Positions 8,852-18,341 of a stretch of DNA of 64,000 nucleotides are shown piece after piece. The stretch is taken from positions 85,030 through 149,029 of the forward strand of contig CAZDIA010000002.1 in the NCBI GenBank assembly GCA_964505385.1, in the 5' to 3' direction. A program made the translations under genes and the position numbers. The notes under the pieces are model-generated. The model had not been told where the DNA came from. It saw nothing but the letters and a program-made list of their open reading frames with translations, and searched no databases. Within the stretch, counting starts at the first letter, position 1; every line of letters starts with the position of its first letter. This DNA comes from SLJN01 sp964505385 (GTDB lineage Bacteria; Bacteroidota; Rhodothermia; Balneolales; Natronogracilivirgulaceae).

Positions 8852-9433
8852 TTAAAATGCTTTTTTAAGTTTCAAAAGCCGCATTTTGAGATCATTAGTA
8901 ATTGTGAAATCGTGTTCCAGGAAAGAGGCTTGTTTAACATCTTCAATAGTATAAAAAGCATGGGGTGCATAGTCATGGAGTAATTGTGCAAGCTGCTTTT
9001 TCCGTTTTCTTTTCAGAATCGTGAAAAGAATTTTTACCGGCCCGCGGGCTCCCTCCGCATCTACCATCGTTACCCTGAATCCGGATTTCTTCATTTCTTC
9101 AAATAACATCTCAGAGGGCTGATTAGTGATAATTCGACACATCATCAGCCCCATATTTAATCTGTCTTCAATAAGCAGACCAACATAGGTGCCTGCTGCA
9201 AAACCACCGGCATACGCAAATATGTTTATCCAGTTATCCAGATTTTGCAGCACCTGTACTATAACCACTACCCAAATCAGAATTTCAAAAAAGGATACCA
9301 CCGTTGACAATCCCCGTAATCCTTTGGAAACAAACATGATCCGTAATGTTCCAAGGGATACGTCAACTACCCGGGCAACGAAAATAAACAGTGGCAGGTA
9401 GGAGCCGATAATGAATGCGGGCAGAAATTCCAT
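8852..9433 (-). CDS. UPF0316 membrane protein (DUF5698 plus DUF2179)
   Basis: This 193-residue protein has three hydrophobic segments in the first 110 residues (about 8-25, 44-62 and 70-90), including the conserved RVVDVSLGTLRIMFVSKG signature. A soluble DUF2179-type domain follows (about 115-185, with FYTIEDVKQASF). Length and arrangement match the UPF0316/YebE-like family of uncharacterised bacterial membrane proteins. The DUF2179 fold is thought to bind small ligands, but the function is not known. It is transcribed in the same direction as the RND operon. It starts 47 bases downstream of the RND stop codon and could be its last gene, or separate. Confidence 0.88.
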   Translation of the reverse strand: MEFLPAFIIGSYLPLFIFVARVVDVSLGTLRIMFVSKGLRGLSTVVSFFEILIWVVVIVQVLQNLDNWINIFAYAGGFAAGTYVGLLIEDRLNMGLMMCRIITNQPSEMLFEEMKKSGFRVTMVDAEGARGPVKILFTILKRKRKKQLAQLLHDYAPHAFYTIEDVKQASFLEHDFTITNDLKMRLLKLKKAF

Positions 9434-9479
9434 TAGATTATAGAATTAAGCTGTTTATAAATAAGCAAATCCTCATTTT

Positions 9480-12400
9480 TTACTGTGCCTTAATCCGATT
9501 TCGGTTGAAAATGGCGTACATCACCGGAATCAACCCAAGCGTAATCAAAGTTGAAAATGCCAATCCGCCGATCACGGAAATGGCCATCGGGCTCCATATT
9601 TCGGCGCCTTCGCCCAGGGCTAAAGCCAGGGGCAGCATGGCCAGAATCGTGGTGAACGTGGTCATAAGTACCGGGCGCAGCCTTAGCTTACCGGCTTCGA
9701 CGATGGATTCGATAACTTCCATCCCCTCACTTTGCAGCAGGCGGATGTAGTCGATCAACACAATCGCGTTCTTTACCACAATACCTACCAGAATAACCGC
9801 GCCAAGCATACCGATGACGCTCAGTGAGGTTCCGGTCAACAAAGCGGCAATGAGCACACCGGTCATTGCAAAGGGAATCGAAAACATGATCACCAGCGGA
9901 TCCCGCAAGGATTCGAATTGACCGGCCATGACGATGTAAACCAGTATCAGGCTGATGATGAGTATTAGAAACAAATCACTGAATGCTTCTTCGAGGTCTT
10001 CGATATCTCCACCATACCGGATTTCTACGCCCGGCGGAATTTCCATATCAGCAAGAATCCGGTCTATGTCGGCAACGACTTCACTCAATGGCCGAGCTGT
10101 GAGGCCGGAAGATACCGCCACCACTCGTTCGCGATTGAGCCGCTCAATATTCGGCGGGGTCTGAACTTCGTGTATGGCGCCAAGATCAGAAACACGAACC
10201 GTCTGTCCGGCTGGTGTCATCATGCTGATGTGTTCAACCGAAGCCAAACTGTGGCGGTCTTCATCCTGGTAGCGCACAATGATATCAAACTCGTTTCCGC
10301 CGTGGCGGAATTGTGAGGCTGTTTGGCCGTCCATCGATCCGCGGACGGCATTGGAAACTACCGAAGAATTCATCCCTGAGCCCGCCAGCTTTTCCCTGTC
10401 AAGCCGAAGCTCAAACTCGGTGCGGTCATCTCCGCGGCTGCTTCGCAGGTCCCTGATTCCTTCGACTTCCTCCATCTTTGCCATCAGTTCTTCCGAAAAG
10501 AGAGTAGTAGCGGCAAGATCTCTGCCAAGAATGTTGATCTCAATGGGCCGAACTCCTCCGGCTCCGCCACCGGCATTAACTTCGTACCGTCTGATCTCCG
10601 GCATCTCCGCCATTCGGTCCCGCAGCACCTCAGCAATTTCAAAAATGGAGCGGTCCCGCTCGGCGATTCCGACCAGACTCATAGTCACATTGACGATGAA
10701 TCCCGGCTGCGTACCCGCAAACCCGGTACCACCGGCTTGAATGCCATAATTCCTGATTTCCGGAACTTCCTCCCTGAACATGGTTTCCAGATCCCTCACT
10801 ACATTTTCGGTAAAAGCGAGATTTCTGCCGGTTGCCAGTTCCGCTTCCATGGTGATCTGACTGTTGTCGGATACCGGCATGAATTCAAATCCGATTAATG
10901 GCACCATCGCCAGCGAACCGGCAAAGATGATGAAAGCTCCGGCCACCACACGCTTCCGCCGGAACAGCGACCATCGTATCGCTTTGGCGTATCGATTTTC
11001 CAAAGCCGAAAAGTTTCGGTTGAAACCTGAAACATAGGATTTAAACCACAACCCGGCATTTTTCTTCTCTTTTATATTCTTGATCATCACCGAAGCGAGC
11101 ATTGGTGTTAGCATCAGCGCCGAGACGGTTGAGGTAATAACCGTTACGACGACAATAAAGCCCAATTCCTGAAACCAGATGCCCATCATTCCGGTGATGA
11201 ATGTGAGGGGCAAAAATACGGCCACGACTGTCAGGGTTGATGCAATCACCGCTGTAAATACTTCTCGTGTACCCCGGATGGCTCCCGCTTTAGGCTCATC
11301 GCCGGCTTCAATGCGGCGGATGACATTTTCGAGCACCACGATGGCATCATCCACAACCATACCGAGTGCGATAGCAAGTGAGGTAAGCGAAATGATGTTA
11401 AGCGAGCTGCCGGTCAGTGCCAGGTAAATCAACCCGACAACCAGTGATACCGGAATGGTAACTGCAATGATGAAGGTTGCCCGCCAGCGATGCAGGAAGG
11501 TGAATACGATGAGAACGACAAACAGCAGGGCAAAAAACATCACCATCGACAGGTTGTTTATCGACTGGTTGATGAATTGTGAGGTATCAAACAACACGAT
11601 TAATTCAACATCGGCAGGTAGACGCTCCTGAATACCCGGCAGCCTTTTCTGAATTTCGTCAGCTACGGTAACCGTGTTGGCGCCGGCCTGCTTGCTGGCC
11701 AGCAAAATCACACCACGTCTGCCATCAATTCGTCCGATGCTGGTTTCTTCCTTAAAGGCCGCGTTTACGGTAGCCACTTCGTTCAGGTAAACCGCCTGAC
11801 CCTCCTGATAGGTGACTACGATATTTCCGATTTCTTCTTCACTGGCAAACTCAGCGTTCGTCCTGATGTTATAGGATGAGATACCCAGATTTAGCGAACC
11901 GGCTGGTACGGCGACATTCTCCGAACGAATAAGCTGGGTGATCCGGTCGATATCCAGGTTATAAGCCTCCAGTTTTACCGGATCGATAAGAACCTGAATC
12001 TCCTGTTCCGGCGCTCCGAACATGACTACCGCTCCGATGCCGGGTATCCGGTTCAGGGGGGCGATGACTTCATCATCAATGAGGGTTTCCAGTTCGTAAA
12101 AGCTTTCATCTGCTACCGCTGAAAATACCATCACCGGGATGGCGCCTGTATCGAATTTTTGAATCAGAGGTTCATCAAGGCCGGATGGCAAAAATATCCG
12201 GGCGCGATTGATGGCATCTCTTACATCGGTGACAACCTCCAACATATCCGCTTCCCAATCGAATGTGAGGGTGATTACCGAAACATTATCGATTGATTCG
12301 GAGAAAATTTCATCCAGATAACCAATGGTGCTCAAAGCTGTTTCCAGTTCGCGGGTTACATTTTGTTCAACATCCAAAGCGCTGGCACCGGGATAGGATG

Positions 12401-12545
12401 TGATCACGGTAACGACCGGCGCCTCAAAATCCGGAAAAAGGTCAATGGGCAGCCGGGTAAATGAGTACACTCCGAATACGATGACGGCTGAAAACAGCAT
12501 CGCCGTGGCTACGGGTCTGCGGACGGATAATTCATAGAGTTTCAT
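9480..12545 (-). CDS. RND-family efflux pump, inner-membrane permease (HAE1 type)
   Basis: This 1021-residue protein has the full RND plan: a membrane helix at 9-28, a large periplasmic loop, a cluster of helices from about 335, a second periplasmic loop and a final helix cluster from about 850. The proton-relay aspartate pair is present in the fourth helix region (GMVVDDAIVVLENV). Its length and this motif fit the hydrophobe/amphiphile (AcrB/MdtB-like) class rather than metal exporters. It works as a trimer that takes substrates from the periplasm or membrane and drives them out with the proton gradient. It is the last pump gene after tetR, tolC and the adaptor, all on the minus strand, so all three pump parts are encoded together. 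Substrate unknown. Confidence 0.96.
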   Translation of the reverse strand: MKLYELSVRRPVATAMLFSAVIVFGVYSFTRLPIDLFPDFEAPVVTVITSYPGASALDVEQNVTRELETALSTIGYLDEIFSESIDNVSVITLTFDWEADMLEVVTDVRDAINRARIFLPSGLDEPLIQKFDTGAIPVMVFSAVADESFYELETLIDDEVIAPLNRIPGIGAVVMFGAPEQEIQVLIDPVKLEAYNLDIDRITQLIRSENVAVPAGSLNLGISSYNIRTNAEFASEEEIGNIVVTYQEGQAVYLNEVATVNAAFKEETSIGRIDGRRGVILLASKQAGANTVTVADEIQKRLPGIQERLPADVELIVLFDTSQFINQSINNLSMVMFFALLFVVLIVFTFLHRWRATFIIAVTIPVSLVVGLIYLALTGSSLNIISLTSLAIALGMVVDDAIVVLENVIRRIEAGDEPKAGAIRGTREVFTAVIASTLTVVAVFLPLTFITGMMGIWFQELGFIVVVTVITSTVSALMLTPMLASVMIKNIKEKKNAGLWFKSYVSGFNRNFSALENRYAKAIRWSLFRRKRVVAGAFIIFAGSLAMVPLIGFEFMPVSDNSQITMEAELATGRNLAFTENVVRDLETMFREEVPEIRNYGIQAGGTGFAGTQPGFIVNVTMSLVGIAERDRSIFEIAEVLRDRMAEMPEIRRYEVNAGGGAGGVRPIEINILGRDLAATTLFSEELMAKMEEVEGIRDLRSSRGDDRTEFELRLDREKLAGSGMNSSVVSNAVRGSMDGQTASQFRHGGNEFDIIVRYQDEDRHSLASVEHISMMTPAGQTVRVSDLGAIHEVQTPPNIERLNRERVVAVSSGLTARPLSEVVADIDRILADMEIPPGVEIRYGGDIEDLEEAFSDLFLILIISLILVYIVMAGQFESLRDPLVIMFSIPFAMTGVLIAALLTGTSLSVIGMLGAVILVGIVVKNAIVLIDYIRLLQSEGMEVIESIVEAGKLRLRPVLMTTFTTILAMLPLALALGEGAEIWSPMAISVIGGLAFSTLITLGLIPVMYAIFNRNRIKAQ

Positions 12546-12595
12546 GACAGTACCTGTGCAGTGTTACAACAGAGAAAGTTTGGTTGGTTTGTTCA

Positions 12596-13648
12596 TCATT
12601 CGATCACGCGGATTCTTGTGCCGTCTAACAGGCGCTCGGTGCCTTCCATAATGACCCGGCTGTTTGCTTGCAGTCCCTCGGTGATCAGTAGTTTTTCTTC
12701 GAAGCGTTCTCCCACTGAAACTTCCGTTCGCCGGGCGGTATCGTCATCAACCGTAAAAACAAACCGGTTATCGGTACCGGGGATACGTTGTACGGCAGCA
12801 GCAGGCAAAAACAGGCCTTCACGCTCTTCAAGGTTTAGCCGGACCCGAGCAAACATCCCGGGATTGAGCAGCCCATCTTCATTTTCAATGCGGATTTCGG
12901 TTTTAAATGTGCGGCTTACCGGATTCACCCTTCTGGAGATGTATGAAATTTCCCCCTCGAATGACTGATCGGGGTAGGTATCAAGCTGAACAGTTACCGG
13001 CATACCCGTGTTGATCCTCGGGAAGAGCCTTTCGGACAGGTGGATCGTCACTTTAACCGGATTTGTGTTCATCAGCGTCATCATCGCCGGTCTTGTTCCG
13101 CCGGCTGCAAAAACTTCACCTTCTACAAAATACTTGTCGCTCACGATTCCTGATATCGGGGCGGTCAGAAACGTGTTGTCGCGTATCTGATCATAACTGC
13201 TGCGAGCATTGTCATATTCGGATTCGGCCCGCTCAAGCTGCTGACCAGAAACCGCGCCGACATCCACCAGGTTTTTCAGGCGCTCAACTTCCCGCCGGGC
13301 GATATTCAGGCGGACTTCGGCTTGATCCAGATTGGCTTGCTCCATAACGGCGAGGGTATCCCCCCGTTGAACATAGCTACCTTCCCGGACATGCAACTGT
13401 CGGATTCGCGCGCCGGCCACACCTGAAATGTAGGCAAGTTCCCATTCCTCAATATTTCCGGGAAAGGTTCGGGTGAAACTGAGGCGCTCCTGGGTTACGC
13501 CGGTCGTCCGTACAGGAATGGCTTGTTCTTCAACGGGATCTGCGTCAGTGACGGTCGATTCTGAACTCCGGTTCTGAATAACGAGATAGAGAACTCCCAG
13601 ACTTACTGCGATAATTAGAATGATGGCGATTAATTTTTTTGTGATCAT
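12596..13648 (-). CDS. RND efflux periplasmic adaptor (membrane fusion protein)
   Basis: This 350-residue HlyD/AcrA-type adaptor has an N-terminal membrane anchor (about 5-24, LIAIILIIAVSLGVLYLVI) with no lipobox. A split lipoyl-like motif lies around residue 85-105 (VREGSYVQRGDTLAVME). A coiled-coil hairpin occupies about 105-150, then the second lipoyl half (DNTFLTAPISGIVSDKYF), a beta-barrel domain and a membrane-proximal domain. It bridges the RND permease and the TolC-like channel. It ends 50 bases before the permease start and begins 20 bases after the tolC stop, consistent with one operon. Confidence 0.95.
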   Translation of the reverse strand: MITKKLIAIILIIAVSLGVLYLVIQNRSSESTVTDADPVEEQAIPVRTTGVTQERLSFTRTFPGNIEEWELAYISGVAGARIRQLHVREGSYVQRGDTLAVMEQANLDQAEVRLNIARREVERLKNLVDVGAVSGQQLERAESEYDNARSSYDQIRDNTFLTAPISGIVSDKYFVEGEVFAAGGTRPAMMTLMNTNPVKVTIHLSERLFPRINTGMPVTVQLDTYPDQSFEGEISYISRRVNPVSRTFKTEIRIENEDGLLNPGMFARVRLNLEEREGLFLPAAAVQRIPGTDNRFVFTVDDDTARRTEVSVGERFEEKLLITEGLQANSRVIMEGTERLLDGTRIRVIE

Positions 13649-13668
13649 GTTGGTTACCCCATGCGGGA

Positions 13669-15012
13669 TTAAAGTTCAATGGATGGGTTCAGTCCGAGTA
13701 TTTGCTCGAGTTCGATGATGGCATCGATATAATCAAACAGGGATTGAAGGTAGTTGAGCCGGGCATCGGTAGTGGCGAGTTCGGCATCGTTCACTTCGAT
13801 TAGGCTTTGCGTGCCGTTTTCATAACCGGTACGGGCGATTTCATAGCCGCGTTCCGCCTGCGCGCGGTTCAGATCCTGAATATCTATTGCTTCACGTGCG
13901 TGCTGCATCCGGTCGGATGTTACGAGATGCTCCATAGCCAGCGCATCGGCCAGATAGTTCAGCTGCGCTTCCTGCTGTCGCAGTTGAATGCGCGTTTGTT
14001 GATTCTGAAAATTCCGCTCAAATCCGGAAAACAGGGGAACCGAGACATTCACCCCGAAATAGGTGGTTCGGATCCAATCGTATTCAAAAGGCTGAAGTTC
14101 GTTTCCCTGCGCCTGATGGGTGTTTACGCCCACCAGCGACACGGATGGAAAATAGGCGGCGCGATTCATCTGATGCTGCTGCTGAGTGAGCCCGATTCGC
14201 GCCTGCTGCTGCAGTAAGTTCGGATTGCCGGAAAGGTCGCGACTCATTACATCAGATGGAGTCGCTTTCCAGTTGCGCTCATATAATTGCTCGAGTTCTT
14301 CTGAAAGGGCGATCTCGTCGCGGATGTCAATGCCGGTCAGCAGTTTGAGGTAGTTTTTGGCTCCCTTGTGCGCATTTTCCAACGCCCGAAGCTGAGGCTT
14401 GATATTTTCCACCTGTACGTTTGTACGGATCAGGTCAAATTCCGGCACCATCTGTTCTTCATGGAGTGATTTAACCAGCTCCAGGTTCATTTCCCGCCGG
14501 TCAAGGCTTGTTTGAAGTGCCTCAAGAGATTCACCGGTAAGTAAGACATTCAGATAGGCACGCTGCACCTCTGCTATGACCTCTTTCTCCGTGGCATCCC
14601 GCATTCTGTTGACCAGAGCTTCATTTGCTCTTGCAAGAGAAACTCCGGTGATTACCGCACGGTTATACAGCGGCATTGCAACCTGCGCATTCAGATTCAT
14701 ATTATGCGTGGTGCCGACCTCAAGCACATCTCCGAAGGGACTGCCTGGCGGAAGGAAAATAACCGGTAATTTGACATTATTGGTGTATTGGCCGCTAATG
14801 TCAACATTCGGTAAAAAACGGGTTTGCGATTCGCGAATGGCAGCACCGGCCGCTCTTACATCATAATCGGCATCACGGATTTGCTGGTTGTTTTCCAGGG
14901 CGAGGTTAATCGCATCGCTGATCGTCAGGTTTTGGTAGTCCTGAGCTTGAGCGGGCTCCGGGTTTAATGCCCAAAGAAGCAGAAATAATAGTAAGAAACT
15001 CAGAGTCTTCAT
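13669..15012 (-). CDS. TolC-family outer-membrane efflux protein
   Basis: This 447-residue protein has a signal peptide (about 1-23, ending PEPAQAQ). Two repeats rich in long amphipathic helices follow, each with the family pattern around LTISDAINLALENNQQI and later GYENGTQSLIEVNDAE. These form the periplasmic tunnel and the outer-membrane barrel of a TolC trimer. It starts 5 bases after the TetR stop codon, so it is translationally close-coupled to the regulator. It supplies the exit duct for the adaptor and permease encoded next. Confidence 0.94.
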   Translation of the reverse strand: MKTLSFLLLFLLLWALNPEPAQAQDYQNLTISDAINLALENNQQIRDADYDVRAAGAAIRESQTRFLPNVDISGQYTNNVKLPVIFLPPGSPFGDVLEVGTTHNMNLNAQVAMPLYNRAVITGVSLARANEALVNRMRDATEKEVIAEVQRAYLNVLLTGESLEALQTSLDRREMNLELVKSLHEEQMVPEFDLIRTNVQVENIKPQLRALENAHKGAKNYLKLLTGIDIRDEIALSEELEQLYERNWKATPSDVMSRDLSGNPNLLQQQARIGLTQQQHQMNRAAYFPSVSLVGVNTHQAQGNELQPFEYDWIRTTYFGVNVSVPLFSGFERNFQNQQTRIQLRQQEAQLNYLADALAMEHLVTSDRMQHAREAIDIQDLNRAQAERGYEIARTGYENGTQSLIEVNDAELATTDARLNYLQSLFDYIDAIIELEQILGLNPSIEL

Positions 15013-15017
15013 TTCGG

Positions 15018-15659
15018 TTACGGTTGGAGTTCGGAATATTTTTGGCTTTCCATCACATCGTTAAGAATGGAGTGACCTTCCGGGGTTGCGATGCCCCTGA
15101 TGAAGGTGAAATAAATCTGTTGAAACAGGTCGGTTCTTGCGTACCGGTCGATAGGGAAGAGATCGCGGTTACTGATCAACTCTGACTGTGCGATGAGCGC
15201 TTTAGTCAGGATATCGTCGTGGATACTTTCCAGAATCATCCCTTGTGATTTCCCCTGTTGCATCAGCTTTGAGAGGTCGTCGTAATCTTTCTCCCATTGT
15301 TTATCAATCAAATCTCTTGAAAGTTGAGGGAAGTAGCGGCTGAGTTCGTCGAAAAATATCGGATTGAACCGGCTTATCTCCCGGATTGCGTGACCCAATA
15401 AAGCTACCATTCCTTCGATTACATTGCCGGCAGTTTCCACTAAAGTGATGTTATGTTCTCTGCGTGATTTCAGATAACTCTCCAGGCAATCGCTCAACAG
15501 CTCTTCCTTGCTTTGGAAGCTGTTGTAGAGTGTTTTCTTTGAAATCCCCAGATTGGCGGCGATACTATCCATCGTCACGTAGTTAATACCGTGCTTTTTG
15601 AAGAGCTCGAGAGACTCGTTCAAAATCCGCTCTTTGGATTCGTCATTTTTGTTTTTCAA
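15018..15659 (-). CDS. TetR/AcrR-family transcriptional regulator of the efflux operon
   Basis: This 213-residue protein has a TetR helix-turn-helix at about residues 12-58 (ILNESLELFKKHGINYVTMD, then NLGISKKTLYNSFQSKEEL). The C-terminal ligand-binding part is variable. It is the first gene of the pump operon and is therefore probably an autorepressor that lifts when a pump substrate binds; this is inferred from position and family. No clear operator palindrome was found in the bases upstream of 15659. Confidence 0.93.
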   Translation of the reverse strand: MKNKNDESKERILNESLELFKKHGINYVTMDSIAANLGISKKTLYNSFQSKEELLSDCLESYLKSRREHNITLVETAGNVIEGMVALLGHAIREISRFNPIFFDELSRYFPQLSRDLIDKQWEKDYDDLSKLMQQGKSQGMILESIHDDILTKALIAQSELISNRDLFPIDRYARTDLFQQIYFTFIRGIATPEGHSILNDVMESQKYSELQP

Positions 15660-16121
15660 GTCAGTAACAGGCTAAAAAGTTGGGAATAATAATTTTTCGG
15701 GATTCATTCTTTCTGTTGCAATAGAATCACATGTTAGGCAATAGGTTTTATAGTATCATCAGTCAAAACCAAAAAATGATTTAGTAAACAGCCTGCTTAC
15801 ACGGAATCCAAGTATGCCGGTTCAGGAGCCGGTTATGCTATCCGCATTTTATTCAGCAGGAAAGCGGTCACTTACGAGATTAACCATCCAATTATAAATA
15901 AACAGAATATTGAGGAGGGCCGGTTAATCAGGTCTTCTCATCCACATCACAATATTGCCATTGTGATAAACAAACGAATACTTAAGAAACGTTGAGAGTT
16001 TCCGGTTGTTGCAAGATTTGGAGTTGGTGATCTTCTTTTTTTGGCGATTTTCGTGAATAGAACACGGATTCCGAATGACGATTAATGATTATTATAAATA
16101 AGCCCTTAAGGATATTATGAG
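15660..16121. other. intergenic region upstream of the efflux operon
   Basis: The right-hand promoter of the tetR operon must lie in the first 150 bases, but no confident elements were resolved. An open stretch of 71 codons at 15780-15995 (plus strand) lacks any early start codon. It may be a gene fragment or chance. No RNA gene was seen. Confidence 0.45.
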
Positions 16122-16378
16122 GTTCTAATCCTGCCTTTGCGGCACTGGTGATGAGGTGACAGAATACTCCATTCCGAAAATTTATTTATAAAAATAGTGT
16201 AAACCATTATTAAACAACAACCTGTCATCCCGACCGAAATCGCGCCCGGATTTCAGTCACGGGCTTTGAGTAAATCCGTGATGGAGCGGAGGGATCTGTG
16301 TAGCAAGAAATCGGTCTAAACCTCGATCAAAAGTATGTCCAAATCCTGCCATGACAGCCCCCTCCATTTCCGCTGCAG
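16122..16378. repeat. dispersed intergenic repeat, copy A
   Basis: This block is closely similar to 61227-61486. Both start ttctaatcctgcctt, both contain aacaacctgtcatcccgacc and atcgcgcccggatttcag, and both continue through ggagggatctgtg and aacctcgatca to a cccctccattt/cccctccactt segment. Copy A ends after the inner half of the right arm, so it is the shorter copy. It runs into the 3' half of the small ORF at 16316-16537. Confidence 0.85.
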
Positions 16379-16537
16379 AATGAATAATTGGTGAACGACA
16401 ATTAGAACAGTTTTTTTGATTAAATTGGATAAATCAAAAATCTCATTAATGATATCCACTCCATCAGGTTCATCTTCCCGGAGCAGGGAAACCTCATAAT
16501 CCACACTACGTTTAAGATGCTTCCTTTGTATGTTCAC
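16316..16537 (-). CDS. small ORF of unknown function (73 aa), paralogue of 8598-8759 with a repeat-derived tail
   Basis: The start is GTG at 16535-16537. The first half (VNI..HL...VDYEVSLLREDEPDGVDII) matches the 53-aa ORF at 8598-8759. The last ~25 residues (ILQRKWRGLSWQDLDILL) are translated from the end of dispersed repeat A, so the original C-terminus has probably been replaced. The start overlaps the upstream region of the DUF309 gene, head to head. It may be a decaying copy; function unknown. Confidence 0.4.
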   Translation of the reverse strand: MNIQRKHLKRSVDYEVSLLREDEPDGVDIINEIFDLSNLIKKTVLIVVHQLFILQRKWRGLSWQDLDILLIEV

Positions 16538-16541
16538 TCTT

Positions 16542-17075
16542 ATGCCTGAAATCCCCAGATATCTACCGGATTTTTCTTTCCCGCCGTATACCTATGTGCC
16601 GGGGCGTTATCCGCATCCTCACCGTCATCCTTCCGGGCATAAAATGGCAACTATTCCTGACTTGCCGGCTACAGCGGATCTTTCAGAGTGGCAACAAAAT
16701 CGGGTGTACCTGGCCGGTATTGACTTATTCAACCATGGTTATTACTGGGAAGCCCATGAACAGTGGGAAGCGCTCTGGCATCTTACCGACCGGCAAAGCG
16801 CCGAAGCCGATTTCTATCGCGGGTTGATTAAACTGGCTGCCTCAGGAGTGAAAATCAGGGAAGGGAAGATGAGAGGAGCTCAACGACATGCTGAAAAAGC
16901 AAGAGATTTGTTTGATGAAATAGTACCAAAGTACGAAGTGCCACAAGTTGGTGGACTTCGAATGCATGATTTGACCGGCTTTTGTGACCGGATTATTTAC
17001 CAATTAACGGAGAATAAACTTCCGTCGGAACTGAACTCAGAAAAAGTCTTTGATTGGTATTTAACTCCCGGATGA
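16542..17075 (+). CDS. DUF309 family protein
   Basis: This is about 177 residues from ATG 16542; ATG 16530 would add four residues. The N-terminus carries the proline/histidine-rich YVPGRYPHPHRHPSGH segment usual in this family. The DUF309 core is at about residues 50-115, with the signature LFNHGYYWEAHEQWEALWH followed by FYRGLIKLAA. This helical fold is uncharacterised, and no enzyme activity is assigned to it. The gene stands alone between two unknown minus-strand ORFs. Confidence 0.88.
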   Translation: MPEIPRYLPDFSFPPYTYVPGRYPHPHRHPSGHKMATIPDLPATADLSEWQQNRVYLAGIDLFNHGYYWEAHEQWEALWHLTDRQSAEADFYRGLIKLAASGVKIREGKMRGAQRHAEKARDLFDEIVPKYEVPQVGGLRMHDLTGFCDRIIYQLTENKLPSELNSEKVFDWYLTPG

Positions 17076-17083
17076 AGCCGTCC

Positions 17084-17344
17084 TCACATTCGCTGTTTTT
17101 TAAATTTATCCAGGGAAATATAGCTCATTTCACCGGTTTCGGTGTCTTCAAGTCGCGCATAGACATCGAGGCATACTCTGCCGGCATCAGGCGGTTTTAG
17201 ATTGATGATGTGATCGTTGCTTACAATCCGGTATCTGCGGGTATCGTAGCGGTTTGTATTGCGGTCAAGTACTTGCAATTCGCAAATATCTCCGACAAGA
17301 TGCCTGGTGTTTTGGATGAGTTGTTCGGCTGATTTCTTCTGCAT
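17084..17344 (-). CDS. hypothetical protein (86 aa)
   Basis: This is a small basic protein without a signal peptide or membrane segment. It appears mostly beta (CELQVLDRNTNRYDTRRYRI, then VCLDVYARLEDTETGEMSYI). No family is recognised. It converges on the DUF309 gene with an 8-base gap and diverges from the ORF at 17428 with 83 bases between. A complete codon-like frame, an ATG start and tight spacing suggest a real gene. Confidence 0.6.
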   Translation of the reverse strand: MQKKSAEQLIQNTRHLVGDICELQVLDRNTNRYDTRRYRIVSNDHIINLKPPDAGRVCLDVYARLEDTETGEMSYISLDKFKKQRM

Positions 17345-17427
17345 GGTTAAAGTTTCAGTTTGATTTATTTATCGAGATTTTTTGAGTGTTTAAATGACTC
17401 GAAAATTATAACCACAAAAGATGTACT

Positions 17428-17916
17428 ATGCGAATGAAACGAATTCACTATTTAGCTGCCGAGTTTTTTAATTATAGCTATGATAATTACGAGAGCCATC
17501 TCGGGATCGGAAATGTGCGTTTTGAAGAGCTTATGCCTCAAGATGCTGCTGTATACGAACGGGCTGAAAAGGAGGGGTGGTCCGATGAACAGATTGCAGC
17601 TCAAACCGGGGATAAAATTGAAAGAATCCCCCGATTGAGGGAAAAATTCAGAGAAGCAATGACCATTGTTGATGCTGAAGATCCTGCCGAGTCATTCCTT
17701 CATAGCGTCCGGGCAGTGGTTGAATTTGCTGTAAAGGAAGGGCTGGATGATGAAAAAAGTATAAACAATCTAATCGGGCAAATTTGCTATCGGACAGCAG
17801 ATCTTAGCTTTATTTTAAAGGAGAATAATGAGCCCCTTTGGAAATATTCTCAGAAGTTGAGATCACAATCTGATGATATATCAGACATAGACCATGATTT
17901 TGATTTCGGTGGGTAA
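17428..17916 (+). CDS. hypothetical protein (162 aa)
   Basis: This is a cytosolic, acidic, probably all-helical protein without recognised domains. Notable stretches are AEFFNYSYDNYESHLGIGNV near the start, EGWSDEQIAAQTGDKIERI (resembling a short helix-turn-helix) at about 50-68, and an aspartate-rich end (DISDIDHDFDFGG). There are two close starts (MRM). No functional call is made. The neighbours give no clue. Confidence 0.65.
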   Translation: MRMKRIHYLAAEFFNYSYDNYESHLGIGNVRFEELMPQDAAVYERAEKEGWSDEQIAAQTGDKIERIPRLREKFREAMTIVDAEDPAESFLHSVRAVVEFAVKEGLDDEKSINNLIGQICYRTADLSFILKENNEPLWKYSQKLRSQSDDISDIDHDFDFGG

Positions 17917-18341
17917 ATTCAGGATTCCAAATCTGCAGGCTTGAAATTCAGTATTTAAGATTAGTACCATATCAATACTAATGTTATAAAATTTTTGACA
18001 CCTTCATTCCTGACTAAAAAGTATGGGGTAGAGTTTACCTGTAAAAGGAACTTAATAAGACCGATTATTGGCTTCGAATGATAATTTTATAATCAGCTGA
18101 ACAAACAGGTTAATTTTCATTTGTATCCGGTTAAAAGTCGAAGAGGCCCATCTGGTTAGGATTTGATATATCAGATTCAGTGAGTGATTGGTCCTCGTAT
18201 TTCATTCAATTGTAATCATCGGGATATTTTTGATTGTGCTGGCGGTCTCTCTTGTCAAGCTGCAATGAAAAACTATAAATACAGATCGGATGTTGGATTC
18301 CGAAAGTGAAAATATCTCATTCCGGTCTAAATCAAATAATT
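17917..18341. other. intergenic region, nothing recognised
   Basis: About 425 AT-rich bases before the HAD gene (390 if its GTG start at 18306 is used). No hairpin with T-run, RNA gene or repeat was detected by eye. Confidence 0.5.

Noticed and set aside
10279..10740. 153-codon plus-strand frame inside the RND gene
   Set aside because: Antisense shadow of a well-conserved pump gene.
15780..15995. 71-codon open stretch without start codon
   Set aside because: No ATG, GTG or TTG near its beginning and no known motif. Could be a gene fragment, but there is no support.
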